DNA of 64,000 nucleotides. Source: Parasedimentitalea denitrificans (GTDB taxonomy: Bacteria > Pseudomonadota > Alphaproteobacteria > Rhodobacterales > Rhodobacteraceae). The notes below the pieces were generated by a model that saw only the letters and a list, made by a program, of their open reading frames with translations, was not told where the DNA came from and searched no databases. Below are positions 48,198 to 58,000 of the stretch, in pieces (within the stretch, counting starts at the first letter, position 1; every line of letters starts with the position of its first letter). The position numbers were made by a program, and so were the translations under genes. The DNA is taken from positions 62,001-126,000 of the forward strand of contig NZ_QHLQ01000005.1 in assembly GCF_011813015.1 (NCBI RefSeq). The letters run 5' to 3'.

Positions 48198-49373
48198 TTA
48201 TGGTTGAAAGGCGGCCAGACGGCGGAACAGTTCGGAAATGCCAGCCCGGTCAACATTAGCAAAGGCGATGCGAAACTGCCGTTCGCCTGCCGGGTCGTCA
48301 TCTGGCATGAACATCGAACCGGGCAACATCAGGATTGATGCCTCGTCGACCAGTTTGCGTGCGATCTCGGTTGCGTCTTGCTGAAATGGGTGTTCGACAT
48401 AAGCAAAATAAGCGCCGCAGCCAAGTAGTTTCCATCCTTGCTCGCCTATTGTTGCAAAGCCTTCCTGAATGGCTGCTCGTCGATCTAGGATTTCATCGCG
48501 TTCACCGGCAACCCAATCTGACAGGTTTTCAATGCCCCACAGCGCGCCAATCTGGCCCAATTGGTTGGGGCAAATGGTGACCGTGTCGAGAAACTTTTCC
48601 ATCTCAGTTAGCCGCGCCGCTGACGTTGCAATCGCCCCAACCCGGTGGCCGGTTAGCCGGTAGGCCTTGGAAAACGAATACAGGTGGATCAGCGTTTGGT
48701 CCCAGTCGGGCAACTGCAACAACTGATGCGGCGGGCCAGAGCGACTGTCGAAGTCGCGATAGGTTTCGTCAAGGATCAGCGCCAGCCCGTGTGATTTTGC
48801 CAGATCATAAAACGCGCGCAGCAAGTCTGCAGGATACTCTGCACCACAAGGGTTGTTAGGTGACACCAGCGCAATGGCGCGGGTACGGGGGCTGATCAGG
48901 TCGGCTGCGCGGTCCACATCTGGCAACATATCGGCACCCACGTTTAGCGGGACAGCACTGACGCCGGACATATCAAGCCACATTTTGTGGTTGAAATACC
49001 AAGGGGCCGGAATGATGACCTCGTCACCATCTGTACACAGTGCAGCAATTGTCGCCGCAAAGGCCTGATTGCAGCCCGAGGTGATAGCGACCTGTTGTGC
49101 CGTAACCGGGGCTTGATAGTGCTCGGAAATTTGTACCGCAAGGCCGGTGCGCAGTTCTGGGCGTCCTAAAACCGGGCCATATAAATGCGCGCTGTCATCT
49201 TCTATCGCTGCCTGTGCCATGGCTTGGCGCAGCCCAGTGGGGGGCGGATCAATGGGGGCCGCTTGGCTGACATTCAGCAGTGGCCGATCCGCAGGAAAGC
49301 TGACGCCGTCAATCCAGCGGCGGGATTCAACAATCGGCGAGGTGAATGTGTCCGTAGTGCGAGGTGATGACAT
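48198..49373 (-). CDS. class I/II pyridoxal-phosphate aminotransferase
   Basis: 391 residues. Seen: TSGCNQAFAATIAAL (phosphate side), SPNNPCGAEYP, LILDETYRDFD, the PLP-lysine segment SFSKAYRLTGHRVGA, and a C-terminal RQFRIAFAN arginine. Substrate not defined. Its promoter region is shared with the divergent metallo-beta-lactamase gene. Confidence 0.92.
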   Translation of the reverse strand: MSSPRTTDTFTSPIVESRRWIDGVSFPADRPLLNVSQAAPIDPPPTGLRQAMAQAAIEDDSAHLYGPVLGRPELRTGLAVQISEHYQAPVTAQQVAITSGCNQAFAATIAALCTDGDEVIIPAPWYFNHKMWLDMSGVSAVPLNVGADMLPDVDRAADLISPRTRAIALVSPNNPCGAEYPADLLRAFYDLAKSHGLALILDETYRDFDSRSGPPHQLLQLPDWDQTLIHLYSFSKAYRLTGHRVGAIATSAARLTEMEKFLDTVTICPNQLGQIGALWGIENLSDWVAGERDEILDRRAAIQEGFATIGEQGWKLLGCGAYFAYVEHPFQQDATEIARKLVDEASILMLPGSMFMPDDDPAGERQFRIAFANVDRAGISELFRRLAAFQP

Positions 49374-49498
49374 TCGGTCGTCCAGTCTAAACGAGTAGGG
49401 CCTTAGCAGGGTTGCTGAACCATGCGATGCACAGGCGTTTGTCTCAACCCTAAAACGGTTTCCGTGTTCCTGTAATAGTTTGGCAAGAACATAAAGTT

Positions 49499-49512
49499 GG
49501 CAGGTACCTGCC
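49499..49512. promoter_or_regulatory. 14-bp perfect palindrome upstream of the metallo-beta-lactamase
   Basis: GGCAGGTACCTGCC, 69 bp before the gene start, in the 208-bp divergent region. It could be an operator or a small hairpin. Confidence 0.4.
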
Positions 49513-49581
49513 GGTGGAGATCAAACCTCTTGCTTTGGGATCTACGTCCTCCCAAATTGACAGGAAAAATGGATCAGGCTT

Positions 49582-50334
49582 ATGAAATTTCCCCCCATTC
49601 GATTTCTCTTTACGGCAGCCTTTTGTGTAACCACCGCCTCGCAAGCCCCAGCCAGTGATAGCGCGGACATGATACCGGTAGAGTTCAAACAGCTCTCAGA
49701 GTCGGTTTGGATGCACACCAGCTACAAGCACTATGAAAAGTTTGGGCCCGTTCCTGCAAACGGGTTGATTGTAGCTGAGGGAACGCAGTCCATTCTGATC
49801 GACAGTGGCTGGACCGACGCCCAGACAGATGCGATTTTGGACTGGGCCCGTGATGACCTGAAACAACCAGTCACCCGCGCCTATTTCACCCATGCGCATC
49901 TCGATAAAATGGGCGGGGTAGGCGCGGTAAAATCTCGGGACATTGAAACCTATGCGCTAGAGCTGAGTAATGAGCTGGCGCTAGCAAATGGACTGCAGCC
50001 CGCTGAGAACGACATTCACCTATCCGTTGGTCAGGACGTGTTATCGGTTGGACTTGTTGATTTGTTCTTTCCGGGGGGGGCCCATTCTCATGACAATCTG
50101 GTTGCCTATGTTGCCAAGGATTCATTGCTGTATGGCGGATGCATGGTCCGCTCAGCTGCATCCAAACGCTTGGGGAACACCCAAGACGCCGATGTACTTC
50201 ATTGGGACACAGCAATCGGTCTTGTGAAGCAGAGGTTTCCGCAGGTCGACATCGTGGTACCGGGTCATGGGGCGCCCGCAGGGCCAGAGCTGCTAGAGCG
50301 AACACAGGTTTTGGTAAAAAGACATGTGGACTAA
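49582..50334 (+). CDS. subclass B1-like metallo-beta-lactamase
   Basis: 250 residues with a signal peptide (about 1-24, cleavage after ...SQAPA). The mature part has the complete B1 zinc ligand set. Site 1 is His104 and His106 (THAHLDKMGG, with Asp108) plus His168 (GGAHSHDNLVAYV). Site 2 is Asp108, Cys187 (YGGCMVRS) and His229 (PGHG). The DADVLHWDTAIGLVKQRFP helix is also typical. Lys224 of classic B1 enzymes appears as Arg190. The enzyme hydrolyses beta-lactams in the periplasm, but activity is not shown here. Eight consecutive G lie in the codons before His168. Flanked by housekeeping genes with no mobile element. Confidence 0.88.
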   Translation: MKFPPIRFLFTAAFCVTTASQAPASDSADMIPVEFKQLSESVWMHTSYKHYEKFGPVPANGLIVAEGTQSILIDSGWTDAQTDAILDWARDDLKQPVTRAYFTHAHLDKMGGVGAVKSRDIETYALELSNELALANGLQPAENDIHLSVGQDVLSVGLVDLFFPGGAHSHDNLVAYVAKDSLLYGGCMVRSAASKRLGNTQDADVLHWDTAIGLVKQRFPQVDIVVPGHGAPAGPELLERTQVLVKRHVD

Positions 50335-50347
50335 CCGCCAAAGACAA

Positions 50348-50370
50348 AAACGCGCCCCGATAGGACGCGT
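50348..50370. terminator. terminator shared by the convergent lactamase and gpt genes
   Basis: AACGCG-CC / GG-A-CGCGTT stem around CCGATA. On the minus strand it is followed by gtttttgtct. The T run serves gpt; on the plus side tctgttg is weaker. Confidence 0.75.
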
Positions 50371-50393
50371 TTCTGTTGAATTATGCTGTGTTA

Positions 50394-50900
50394 TCAGTCG
50401 GTACCGCGATATGGCTCAACATACTGTAGCGCCATATCCCAAGGGAAGAAGATCCAGGTATCTTGGCTGACCTCGGTGATAAAGGTATGCACCATGGGGC
50501 GACCTTTGGGTTTGGCATAAACGGTAGCAAAATGCGCTTTGGGGTACAGACTGCGCACCAGATCAAGTGTTTTGCCGCTGTCGACCAGGTCGTCGATGAT
50601 CAGGATACCTTCACCTTGGTCGCCCATGATGTCAGCATCCGGTGCTTTCAGCACCTCAGCCTCACCCTGCTCCTGGTGGTGGTAAGAGCGAACCGAGATG
50701 GTGTCGACGGTGCGGATGTCCAGCTCGCGTGCGACAATCATCGCTGGGGCCATGCCGCCACGGGTAATTGCGACCACGGCGCGCCAGGCACCATCGTTTG
50801 GACCCTGACCGTCCAGGCGCCAGGCAAGGGCCCGGCTGTCCCGGTGGATCTGATCCCAGGAAATGTGAAAGCCTTTTTCATGTGGCAGACGATCGGTCAT
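50394..50900 (-). CDS. gpt: xanthine phosphoribosyltransferase
   Basis: 168 residues. Salvages xanthine/guanine to nucleotides. The PRPP loop is [10 protein letters not shown] and the PRTase beta-strand block is [14 protein letters not shown]. The ending EPYRGTD is like other Gpt proteins. Confidence 0.96.
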   Translation of the reverse strand: MTDRLPHEKGFHISWDQIHRDSRALAWRLDGQGPNDGAWRAVVAITRGGMAPAMIVARELDIRTVDTISVRSYHHQEQGEAEVLKAPDADIMGDQGEGILIIDDLVDSGKTLDLVRSLYPKAHFATVYAKPKGRPMVHTFITEVSQDTWIFFPWDMALQYVEPYRGTD

Positions 50901-50923
50901 TGTGTGGCTCTCCGGTGAGTGCG

Positions 50924-51538
50924 TCAGGTTGCTGCGATTTTAACCCCTAGCAGGGCTAACAGCCCGCCAAAGGTTCGATCAATCAGGTGTTTCAAGTTGA
51001 TATAGACGCGCCGGGTCTTTTCCAAAGAAAAAAGCCGGGCGACTAGGGCGTTCCATAGGGTCTCGCCCAGAAAGATACAAACCAGCAGGGCTGCCATGAC
51101 AGCGCCGGTTGTGCCTGTGGGTACCGTTCCAACAAAAACGGCACCAAAGAATACGGCAGGTTTGGGATTGGCCAGTTGTGTCACTAGACCCAAGCGAAAC
51201 CCGCCCCATGGGGATCGCGGTGTGGCTGGAGCCTCTGCCTCGGCAATCGGGGCATCGGCATCGCGCCACATTTTATAGGCCATCCAGATCAGAAATCCGG
51301 CGCCGCCAAATTTCAATGCTGTCAGTAGAACCGGCGCATAGTCAAACAACAGCGCCAGGCCAAACAGGGCCGCCCCCGCCCAAACAACCGCGCCCGCTCC
51401 GATACCGATGGCCAGCGCAACTCCGGTGCGCCAGCCTTCGGTCAACCCAATACGCGCCGCCATCAACACGGCAGGGCCGGGGCTGATGGCTGCCATCAGG
51501 CAGAGCAGAACTGCAGCTATGAAGGCGGCAAGGCTCAT
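50924..51538 (-). CDS. LysE family translocator
   Basis: 204 residues with about five to six membrane helices; N-terminal [21 protein letters not shown] is the family hallmark. Exports amino acids or derivatives; substrate unknown. Its ATG overlaps the fabI stop (ATGA). Confidence 0.92.
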   Translation of the reverse strand: MSLAAFIAAVLLCLMAAISPGPAVLMAARIGLTEGWRTGVALAIGIGAGAVVWAGAALFGLALLFDYAPVLLTALKFGGAGFLIWMAYKMWRDADAPIAEAEAPATPRSPWGGFRLGLVTQLANPKPAVFFGAVFVGTVPTGTTGAVMAALLVCIFLGETLWNALVARLFSLEKTRRVYINLKHLIDRTFGGLLALLGVKIAAT

Positions 51539-52341
51539 TCTTTGGACATGTCCGGTGCGTCAACCGCCTTCATGCCAACCACGTGATAGCCCGCATCAAC
51601 GTGCAGGTTTTCACCGGTCACACCCGAGCTGAGGTCAGACAGCAGGTACAGGGCTGATTTGCCAACATCATCAATGGTCACATTACGACGCAGTGGCGAG
51701 TTGTACTCGTTCCATTTCATGATGTAGCGGAAATCACCAATGCCCGACGCGGCCAATGTCTTGATCGGACCCGCGGAAATCGCGTTGACGCGGATACCGT
51801 CTTTGCCCAGATCTTCGGCCAGGTATTTGACCGACGCCTCAAGTGCTGCCTTGGCAACACCCATGACATTATAATGTGGCATCACTTGCTCAGCACCGTA
51901 ATAGGTCATGGTCAGGAACGATCCGCCCTCAGACATCATCTTCTCGGCGCGTTTTACAACGGCAGTGAAGGAATAGACCGAGATATCCATGGTCATCTGG
52001 AAGTTAGAGCGGCTAGTGTCGACATAACGACCGCGCAGCTCGCCTTTGTCAGAGAAACCAATGGCGTGGACGACAAAGTCGATCTTACCCCATTTTTCTT
52101 CCAATGCGTTGAACAGCTCGTCAATCGACCCTTCGTCAGAAACGTCGCAGGGCAGGACGGTGTCGCTGCCTAATTGCTCGGCCAGCGGGCCAACACGCTT
52201 CTTCAGCGCCTCGCCTTGGTAAGAAAAGGCCAACTCAGCACCAGCATCGGCGCAGGCCTGAGCAATACCCCAAGCGATTGATTTGTTGTTGGCCAGGCCC
52301 ATGATAAGGCCACGTTTCCCAGCCATCAGTTGATTTGACAT
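51535..52341 (-). CDS. fabI: enoyl-[acyl-carrier-protein] reductase (NADH)
   Basis: 268 residues, SDR fold. Reduces the trans-2 double bond in fatty acid elongation. Seen: GLANNKSIAWGIAQ nucleotide loop, the YNVMGVAKAAL catalytic Tyr-x6-Lys, and RVNAISAGPIKTLAASGI. Divergent from pdxH. Confidence 0.98.
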   Translation of the reverse strand: MSNQLMAGKRGLIMGLANNKSIAWGIAQACADAGAELAFSYQGEALKKRVGPLAEQLGSDTVLPCDVSDEGSIDELFNALEEKWGKIDFVVHAIGFSDKGELRGRYVDTSRSNFQMTMDISVYSFTAVVKRAEKMMSEGGSFLTMTYYGAEQVMPHYNVMGVAKAALEASVKYLAEDLGKDGIRVNAISAGPIKTLAASGIGDFRYIMKWNEYNSPLRRNVTIDDVGKSALYLLSDLSSGVTGENLHVDAGYHVVGMKAVDAPDMSKE

Positions 52342-52472
52342 TCAGGTTCTCCGCCCGTGTTCGCGTGATTTAGCGACCTTTAGATTATTGGGCGGTTTGC
52401 TTCAAGGGTTGGTGGCCTTGTGGGGCAGGGACAAGCTGCCTAAGGTGCCGATAATTATGTAGTGAGGGATCA

Positions 52473-53078
52473 ATGTCAGACCGCAGTGGAATTTTTACAG
52501 GGGACGATCCATTTGAGATTTCCCGGATCTGGTTGGCCGAAGCCGAAAAGACAGAGCCCAACGATCCCAACGCCATAGCTCTGTCTACGGTTGATGCCGA
52601 CGGCATGCCAAATGCGCGGATGGTTCTGCTAAAAGAGATCGAGGCGGGCGCCTTTGTTTTCTACACCAACTATGAAAGCGCCAAGGCAAGGGAACTGGAC
52701 CAAGCGAAGAAAGCTGCTTTTGTGATGCATTGGAAATCGCTGCGCCGTCAAATTCGCGTGCGTGGAGATATCAGCCGCGAGGACGGTCCACAGGCCGACG
52801 CCTATTACCAGTCTCGCTCTCTGCAAAGTCGGCTTGGGGCCTGGGCCTCTCATCAGTCGCAACCGCTGTCCAGCCGTGCTGCCCTTATGGCAGAGGTGGC
52901 CAAGGTTACCGCTACCAAAGGGACGTCTCCGAAACGGCCACCGTTTTGGGGGGGGTATCGGCTGGTTCCAACGGAAATAGAATTCTGGGCAGATGGTAAG
53001 TTTCGACTGCATGATCGCTTTGTTTGGCGACGTGAGAATGCCGCGTCTTCGTGGGGGGTTACAAGAATTAGTCCATAA
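52473..53078 (+). CDS. pdxH: pyridoxamine 5'-phosphate oxidase
   Basis: 201 residues. FMN enzyme that makes pyridoxal 5'-phosphate. Seen: [32 protein letters not shown] and a final WxVTRISP-type end ([10 protein letters not shown]). Eight G in a row lie within the PFWGGYR codons (52948-52955). Confidence 0.97.
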   Translation: MSDRSGIFTGDDPFEISRIWLAEAEKTEPNDPNAIALSTVDADGMPNARMVLLKEIEAGAFVFYTNYESAKARELDQAKKAAFVMHWKSLRRQIRVRGDISREDGPQADAYYQSRSLQSRLGAWASHQSQPLSSRAALMAEVAKVTATKGTSPKRPPFWGGYRLVPTEIEFWADGKFRLHDRFVWRRENAASSWGVTRISP

Positions 53079-53212
53079 TTATTTCGGCCACTAAAATTTT
53101 TTCGTGTGACACTAAAAACAAAGTTCGAAGCTAAATGAATCTTTTAGACTTGAAAACGATAGCTGGTTTGGCGCATTAACTTTGTTAACAGCAATAAAAA
53201 CAAGAACACGCG

Positions 53213-53758
53213 GTGGACTATAAATTGGCAGATGATTTAAGCAGTATGCATCAGGTGCGGGGCCAAGTTAAGTGGTTCGACCCGGCTAAAGGCTATGGTT
53301 TTGTTGTTTCCGATTCTGGCGGTCCAGACATCCTGTTACATGTAAATGTTCTTCGTAATTTTGGGCAAAGCTCGGTTGCGGATGGAGCTGATATTGTGAT
53401 TCTTACTCATAATACGGATCGTGGGGTGCAGGCCGTCGAAGTTGTTTCGATCGTTGCACCTGACCGTGAAGTCGCGCCGGTTTTGGCTGACTTTGCAGAT
53501 CTTGATCTTGATGCGATACGTTCAGAGCCGCTAGAGCCTGCGCGCGTCAAGTGGTTCGACAAGGGCAAGGGCTTTGGCTTTGCTAATGTGTTTGGAAGCA
53601 ATGACGACGTCTTTCTGCACGTCGAAGTTTTGCGTCAATCCGGGCTGGCAGACTTGCAACCGGGCGAGGCGCTAGCGATGCGGATTATTGACGGCAATCG
53701 CGGTCGAATGGCGGTCGAAGTGATGGCGTGGGAAAACGCTGTCGAAGAAGACACTTGA
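53213..53758 (+). CDS. two-domain cold-shock protein
   Basis: 181 residues with two cold-shock domains (about 16-80 and 108-175). Each has RNP1 and RNP2 motifs (KGYGFVV and DILLHV; KGFGFANV and DVFLHV). An acidic linker joins them. These bind single-stranded nucleic acid. The start is GTG 53213; an internal ATG at 53246 is possible. The upstream 130 bp are AT-rich with a GTTAACTTTGTTAAC-like repeat and may hold a cold-induced leader. Confidence 0.92.
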   Translation: MDYKLADDLSSMHQVRGQVKWFDPAKGYGFVVSDSGGPDILLHVNVLRNFGQSSVADGADIVILTHNTDRGVQAVEVVSIVAPDREVAPVLADFADLDLDAIRSEPLEPARVKWFDKGKGFGFANVFGSNDDVFLHVEVLRQSGLADLQPGEALAMRIIDGNRGRMAVEVMAWENAVEEDT

Positions 53759-53768
53759 GTATCCCTTC

Positions 53769-54242
53769 ATGAAAAAAATCGCCACAGCATTGACTTTAGC
53801 TATTGCTGTGGCCGTTTCAGGCGCGGCCAAGGCCGACGACTGTCAACCTGATCGGGTTGATCTACGAGGCAACTGGGGACGGGCCTCCTTTAATATCGAA
53901 ATTGTAGACACGCCTGACGAACGCGCGCAGGGCTTGATGTATCGAGAGTCACTGCCACGTGGTGCGGGAATGCTGTTCGTTTACGAAGCCCCGCAGCGTG
54001 CAAGTTTCTGGATGAAGAATACACTGATCCCACTGGATATCATTTTCATCGATGTAACCGGCACGGTCACACGGGTGCATTCCAACGCAGTTCCAGGCGA
54101 TCTGACTCCTATTCCAGGTGGCGATCAGGTGTACGCTGTGCTGGAAATCAACGCTGGTCTGGCGGCGCGATATGGAATTTCCGCCGGAACTGAGATGCGC
54201 CAGAATGTTTTTTCAAACGGTCCAGCAAAATGGCCATGTTAG
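53769..54242 (+). CDS. DUF192 family periplasmic protein
   Basis: 157 residues: a signal peptide (about 1-22, ...AAKADD) and a DUF192 beta-domain (TPDERAQGLMYRESLPRGAGMLF, FWMKNTLIPLDIIFID, then VLEINAGLAARYGI). The family has no established function. It lies 10 bp after the cold-shock gene and probably shares its transcript. Confidence 0.93.
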   Translation: MKKIATALTLAIAVAVSGAAKADDCQPDRVDLRGNWGRASFNIEIVDTPDERAQGLMYRESLPRGAGMLFVYEAPQRASFWMKNTLIPLDIIFIDVTGTVTRVHSNAVPGDLTPIPGGDQVYAVLEINAGLAARYGISAGTEMRQNVFSNGPAKWPC

Positions 54243-54286
54243 GGGTTTTCGAATCCTTTGGGCGCGGCTAGAGAAGGCCCACGGTC

Positions 54287-54363
54287 CGGGGCGTGGCGCA
54301 GTCTGGTAGCGCACCTGTTTTGGGTACAGGGGGTCGCAAGTTCGAATCTTGCCGTCCCGACCA
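54287..54363 (+). tRNA. tRNA-Pro (anticodon TGG)
   Basis: The acceptor arms CGGGGCG / CGTCCCG pair (one G-U), the D arm is GCGC..GCGC, the anticodon stem CCTGT / ACAGG holds TTTGGGT (anticodon TGG), and the T arm is GCAAG-TTCGAAT-CTTGC. The 3' end is A-CCA, encoded in the DNA. Confidence 0.97.
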
Positions 54364-54372
54364 TTTTCCTTT

Positions 54373-54409
54373 GTCCGGTGAGACACTGCCAATTGGCAAT
54401 TCACCGGAC
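54373..54409 (+). terminator. hairpin downstream of tRNA-Pro
   Basis: A perfect 9-bp stem GTCCGGTGA / TCACCGGAC with an inner GCCAATTGGC palindrome. No T run follows; it may end or stabilise the tRNA transcript. Confidence 0.5.
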
Positions 54410-55061
54410 AGGGTGAAAACCTGAATTCCCCAAATTTACGAATCCTCATTTGAATGCTGGCTGTGACAATTCGTAGCGCCTGCAATTATAGTATTGTGGT
54501 CTCATAATAGTAGGATTATAGGCATCGCGCCCTGAGTATTGTTAACCATTTATTTAATTATTTCGAAATCAGAAATGAGTTTGAGACTGTGGAGGATTTC
54601 ACGGTTGCGACCGAGAAGCGCGTTTTTTTTCTTAGCAGTTTACGGTGAAGCCTTTAGGGGCAGTGAACAACTCGTTACCTTCACATAATAATTTTCTTCC
54701 AACGGAGGAGGGATTTTGAGTTGGTCTGAGTGCGTTGAGTTGTGGATGAATCACTCGGGCGATCTTGCACGAATTTCATAATACTCGGTCAACAAAAAAG
54801 ATGGCGATTCGGAGTGATTTTTACCGTTGACCGACTATGCCAATATACGCCAAATTGTATCAATCAGATGGCGCAACACTAGATCTAGCGTTTTGGCCGG
54901 TGTGACGAATCTGGGTTTGTAACATTAGTACCGATCGTTGTTATGGCCGGTTTTTAAGTAAGGTGACACGCTTGCTCGCGTGTTTCCACGATCGTTGTGT
55001 ACGTTTCTATGATGGACTGTGCGGGGGCAACGCACCAAAAAACAAAAGGCTATGCAGCAGT
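54410..55061 (+). other. long AT-rich leader region before nrdJ
   Basis: 650 bp without a convincing gene. It holds a 21-codon TTG frame at 54716-54781 behind GGAGGAGGG, an NrdR-box-like palindrome at 54876-54891, and an ACACGC-ttgctc-GCGTGT hairpin (about 54966-54983). No cobalamin-riboswitch core was recognisable by eye. Confidence 0.5.
54876..54891. promoter_or_regulatory. NrdR-box-like palindrome upstream of nrdJ
   Basis: ACACTAGATCTAGCGT matches 13 of 16 positions of the published NrdR consensus (acaCwAtATaTwGtgt). A second box at the expected spacing was not found. Confidence 0.4.
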
Positions 55062-58000
55062 ATGAAGATTGAACGTAAATTCACCACGGCCGGGCAGGAT
55101 GCCTATGCAGATCTGGATTTCATCTCTGCGACGTCGGAAATTCGGAATCCGGATGGAACCATCGTATTTCGCCTTGATAACGTTCAGGTGCCCTCAAGCT
55201 GGAGCCAAGTGGCCAGCGATGTCATCGCCCAAAAATACTTCCGCAAGGCCGGCGTGCCGTCACGACTAAAGAAAGTCCGTGAAAAGAACGTACCAGAGTT
55301 TCTATGGCGCTCAGTTCCTGATGGGGACGATGTTGAGTTCGGCGGCGAAACCTCATCCAAGCAGGTATTCGACCGTTTGGCCGGCGCCTGGGCCTATTGG
55401 GGCTGGAAAGGCGGCTACTTCTCCTCCGAGGCGGACGCACAGTCATATTATGACGAGATGCGGTTCATGCTGGCCAGCCAACGCGCAGCGCCAAACAGTC
55501 CTCAGTGGTTCAATACTGGCCTGCATTGGGCCTATGGAATCGACGGCCCAGCGCAGGGTCACCACTATGTCGACCATAAAACCGGCAAACTGACCAAATC
55601 CAACAGCTCTTACGAACACCCACAGCCGCATGCCTGCTTTATTCAGGGTGTGCAGGATGATCTGGTCAACGAAGGCGGCATCATGGATCTTTGGGTGCGT
55701 GAAGCGCGCCTGTTTAAGTATGGTTCCGGTACTGGCACCAACTTCAGCCACCTGCGCGGTGAGGGCGAGGCCCTGTCCGGTGGTGGTAAGTCGTCCGGCC
55801 TGATGGGCTTCCTCAAAATCGGCGACCGCGCCGCTGGGGCCATCAAATCTGGCGGAACTACACGTCGTGCGGCCAAAATGGTTATCGTTGACGCTGACCA
55901 TCCAGATATTGAAAAGTTCATCGAGTGGAAGGTGCTCGAAGAGCAAAAAGTAGCTTCGATCGTTGCCGGTTCCAAAATGCACGAAAAGATGCTGAACAGC
56001 ATCTTTGAAGCAATCCGGTCATGGGACGGCGCCGAGGCTGACGCCTATGACGCCTCTAGCAACACAACGCTAAAAACCGCGATCCGCGAAGCCAAAAAGG
56101 TGATGATCCCGGAAACCTATATCAAACGGGTCCTGGACTACGCCAAGCAAGGCCACACCAGCATTGAATTTCCCACCTATGACACAGACTGGGATTCCGA
56201 AGCCTATAACTCGGTGTCAGGTCAAAACTCGAACAACTCGATCCGGGTCACCAACGCCTTTCTGACGGCCGTTGAAAAGGATGCCGATTGGCAACTGATC
56301 AACCGTACCGATGGTAAAGTCGCCAAGACCGTCAGGGCGCGCGACCTGTGGTCCAAGGTTGGCCATGCCGCATGGGCCTGTGCTGATCCGGGTATCCAGT
56401 ACCACGACACAGTCAACGAATGGCACACATGTCCTGCAGATGGCGAGATCCGCGGATCGAACCCATGTTCTGAGTACATGTTCCTCGACAACACAGCTTG
56501 TAACCTTGCCTCAATCAACCTGCTGACCTTCCTTAAGGATGGTGTGTTCCAGGCTGACGACTACATGCATGCCTGCCGGTTGTGGACGCTGACACTGGAA
56601 GTGTCGGTGATGATGGCGCAGTTCCCGTCCAAGGAAATTGCCCAATTGTCGCACGACTTCCGCACCCTGGGTCTGGGCTATGCCAACATCGGCGGTTTGC
56701 TGATGAACATGGGCTTTGGCTACGACAGTGACGAAGGTCGGTCATTGTGTGGCGCACTGACTGCACTGATGACTGGTGTTGCCTACATGACTTCGGCAGA
56801 GATGGCCGGTGAGTTGGGCGCTTTCGAAGGCTACGAGCGCAATTCAGAAAACATGTTGCGGGTGATCCGCAACCACCGCAACGCGGCCTATGGCAACTCT
56901 GATGGCTATGTGGGTCTGTCGGTCAAACCTGTTCCACTGGATCTGCACAATTGCCCCGACGGTCAGTTGACGGATCTGGCCAAAAGCGCCTGGGACGAGG
57001 CACTGGAACTGGGCGAAAAGCACGGCTATCGCAACGCACAGACAACGGTTGTTGCTCCGACGGGTACCATTGGTCTGGTGATGGACTGCGATACCACCGG
57101 GATCGAGCCTGATTTTGCGCTGGTTAAGTTCAAGAAACTTGCCGGTGGCGGTTACTTCAAGATTATCAACCGTTCCGTGCCTGCCGCGCTAGAGGGACTG
57201 GGCTATTCCTCGGCTCAGATCGAAGAGATCACCGGCTATGCTGTGGGCCACGGAACCATCGGTAATGCACCGGCGATTAACCACACCTCGCTGACAGGGC
57301 ATGGCTTTGGTCCAAATGAGCTGACCAAGATTGATGCGGCCTTGGAAAGCGCCTTTGACGTGCGTTTTGTGTTCAACCAATGGACCTTGGGAGAGGATTT
57401 CTGCACCGGTGTTCTAGGCATCCCTGCCACCAAGCTGAACGATCCAACCTTTGACCTGCTGCGCCACCTCGGCTTTACCAAAGCAGATATCGAAGCCGCC
57501 AATGACCACGTCTGTGGCACGATGACCCTGGAAGGGGCGCCGCATCTGAAGGAAGAACACTACAGCATCTTCGACTGCGCTAATGCCTGCGGTAAAAAGG
57601 GCAAGCGTTTCCTGCCGGTAGACAGCCACATCACCATGATGGCCGCCGCTCAGTCGTTCATTTCAGGCGCGATTTCCAAGACGATCAACATGCCAAACGA
57701 TGCAACGATCGAGGATTGTCAGGAAGCCTATGAATTGAGCTGGAGCCTGGGCATCAAAGCCAACGCACTGTACCGGGACGGCTCCAAGCTTAGCCAGCCA
57801 CTGGCCGCGGCATTGGTCGAAGACGATGACGAGGCAGCCGAGGTTCTGGAAACTGGCAGCAACCAGGAAAAGGCCGCTGTTCTGGCCGAAAAGATCGTGG
57901 AAAAGGTGATCGTCAAAGAGATCGTCAAATCCCACCGCGAAAAGATGCCTCACCGCCGCAAGGGCTATACCCAAAAAGCCGTTGTTGGTGGACACAAAGT

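Noticed and set aside
54344..54409. Phage or island attachment site at the 3' end of tRNA-Pro
   Set aside because: No integrase gene and no second copy of the tRNA end in the window.
54213..54485. 90-codon minus-strand frame over the tRNA-Pro gene
   Set aside because: It covers the tRNA gene on the opposite strand and cannot be a real protein gene there.
54410..55061. Cobalamin riboswitch before nrdJ
   Set aside because: No B12-box core sequence or expected stem order could be found by eye in the leader.
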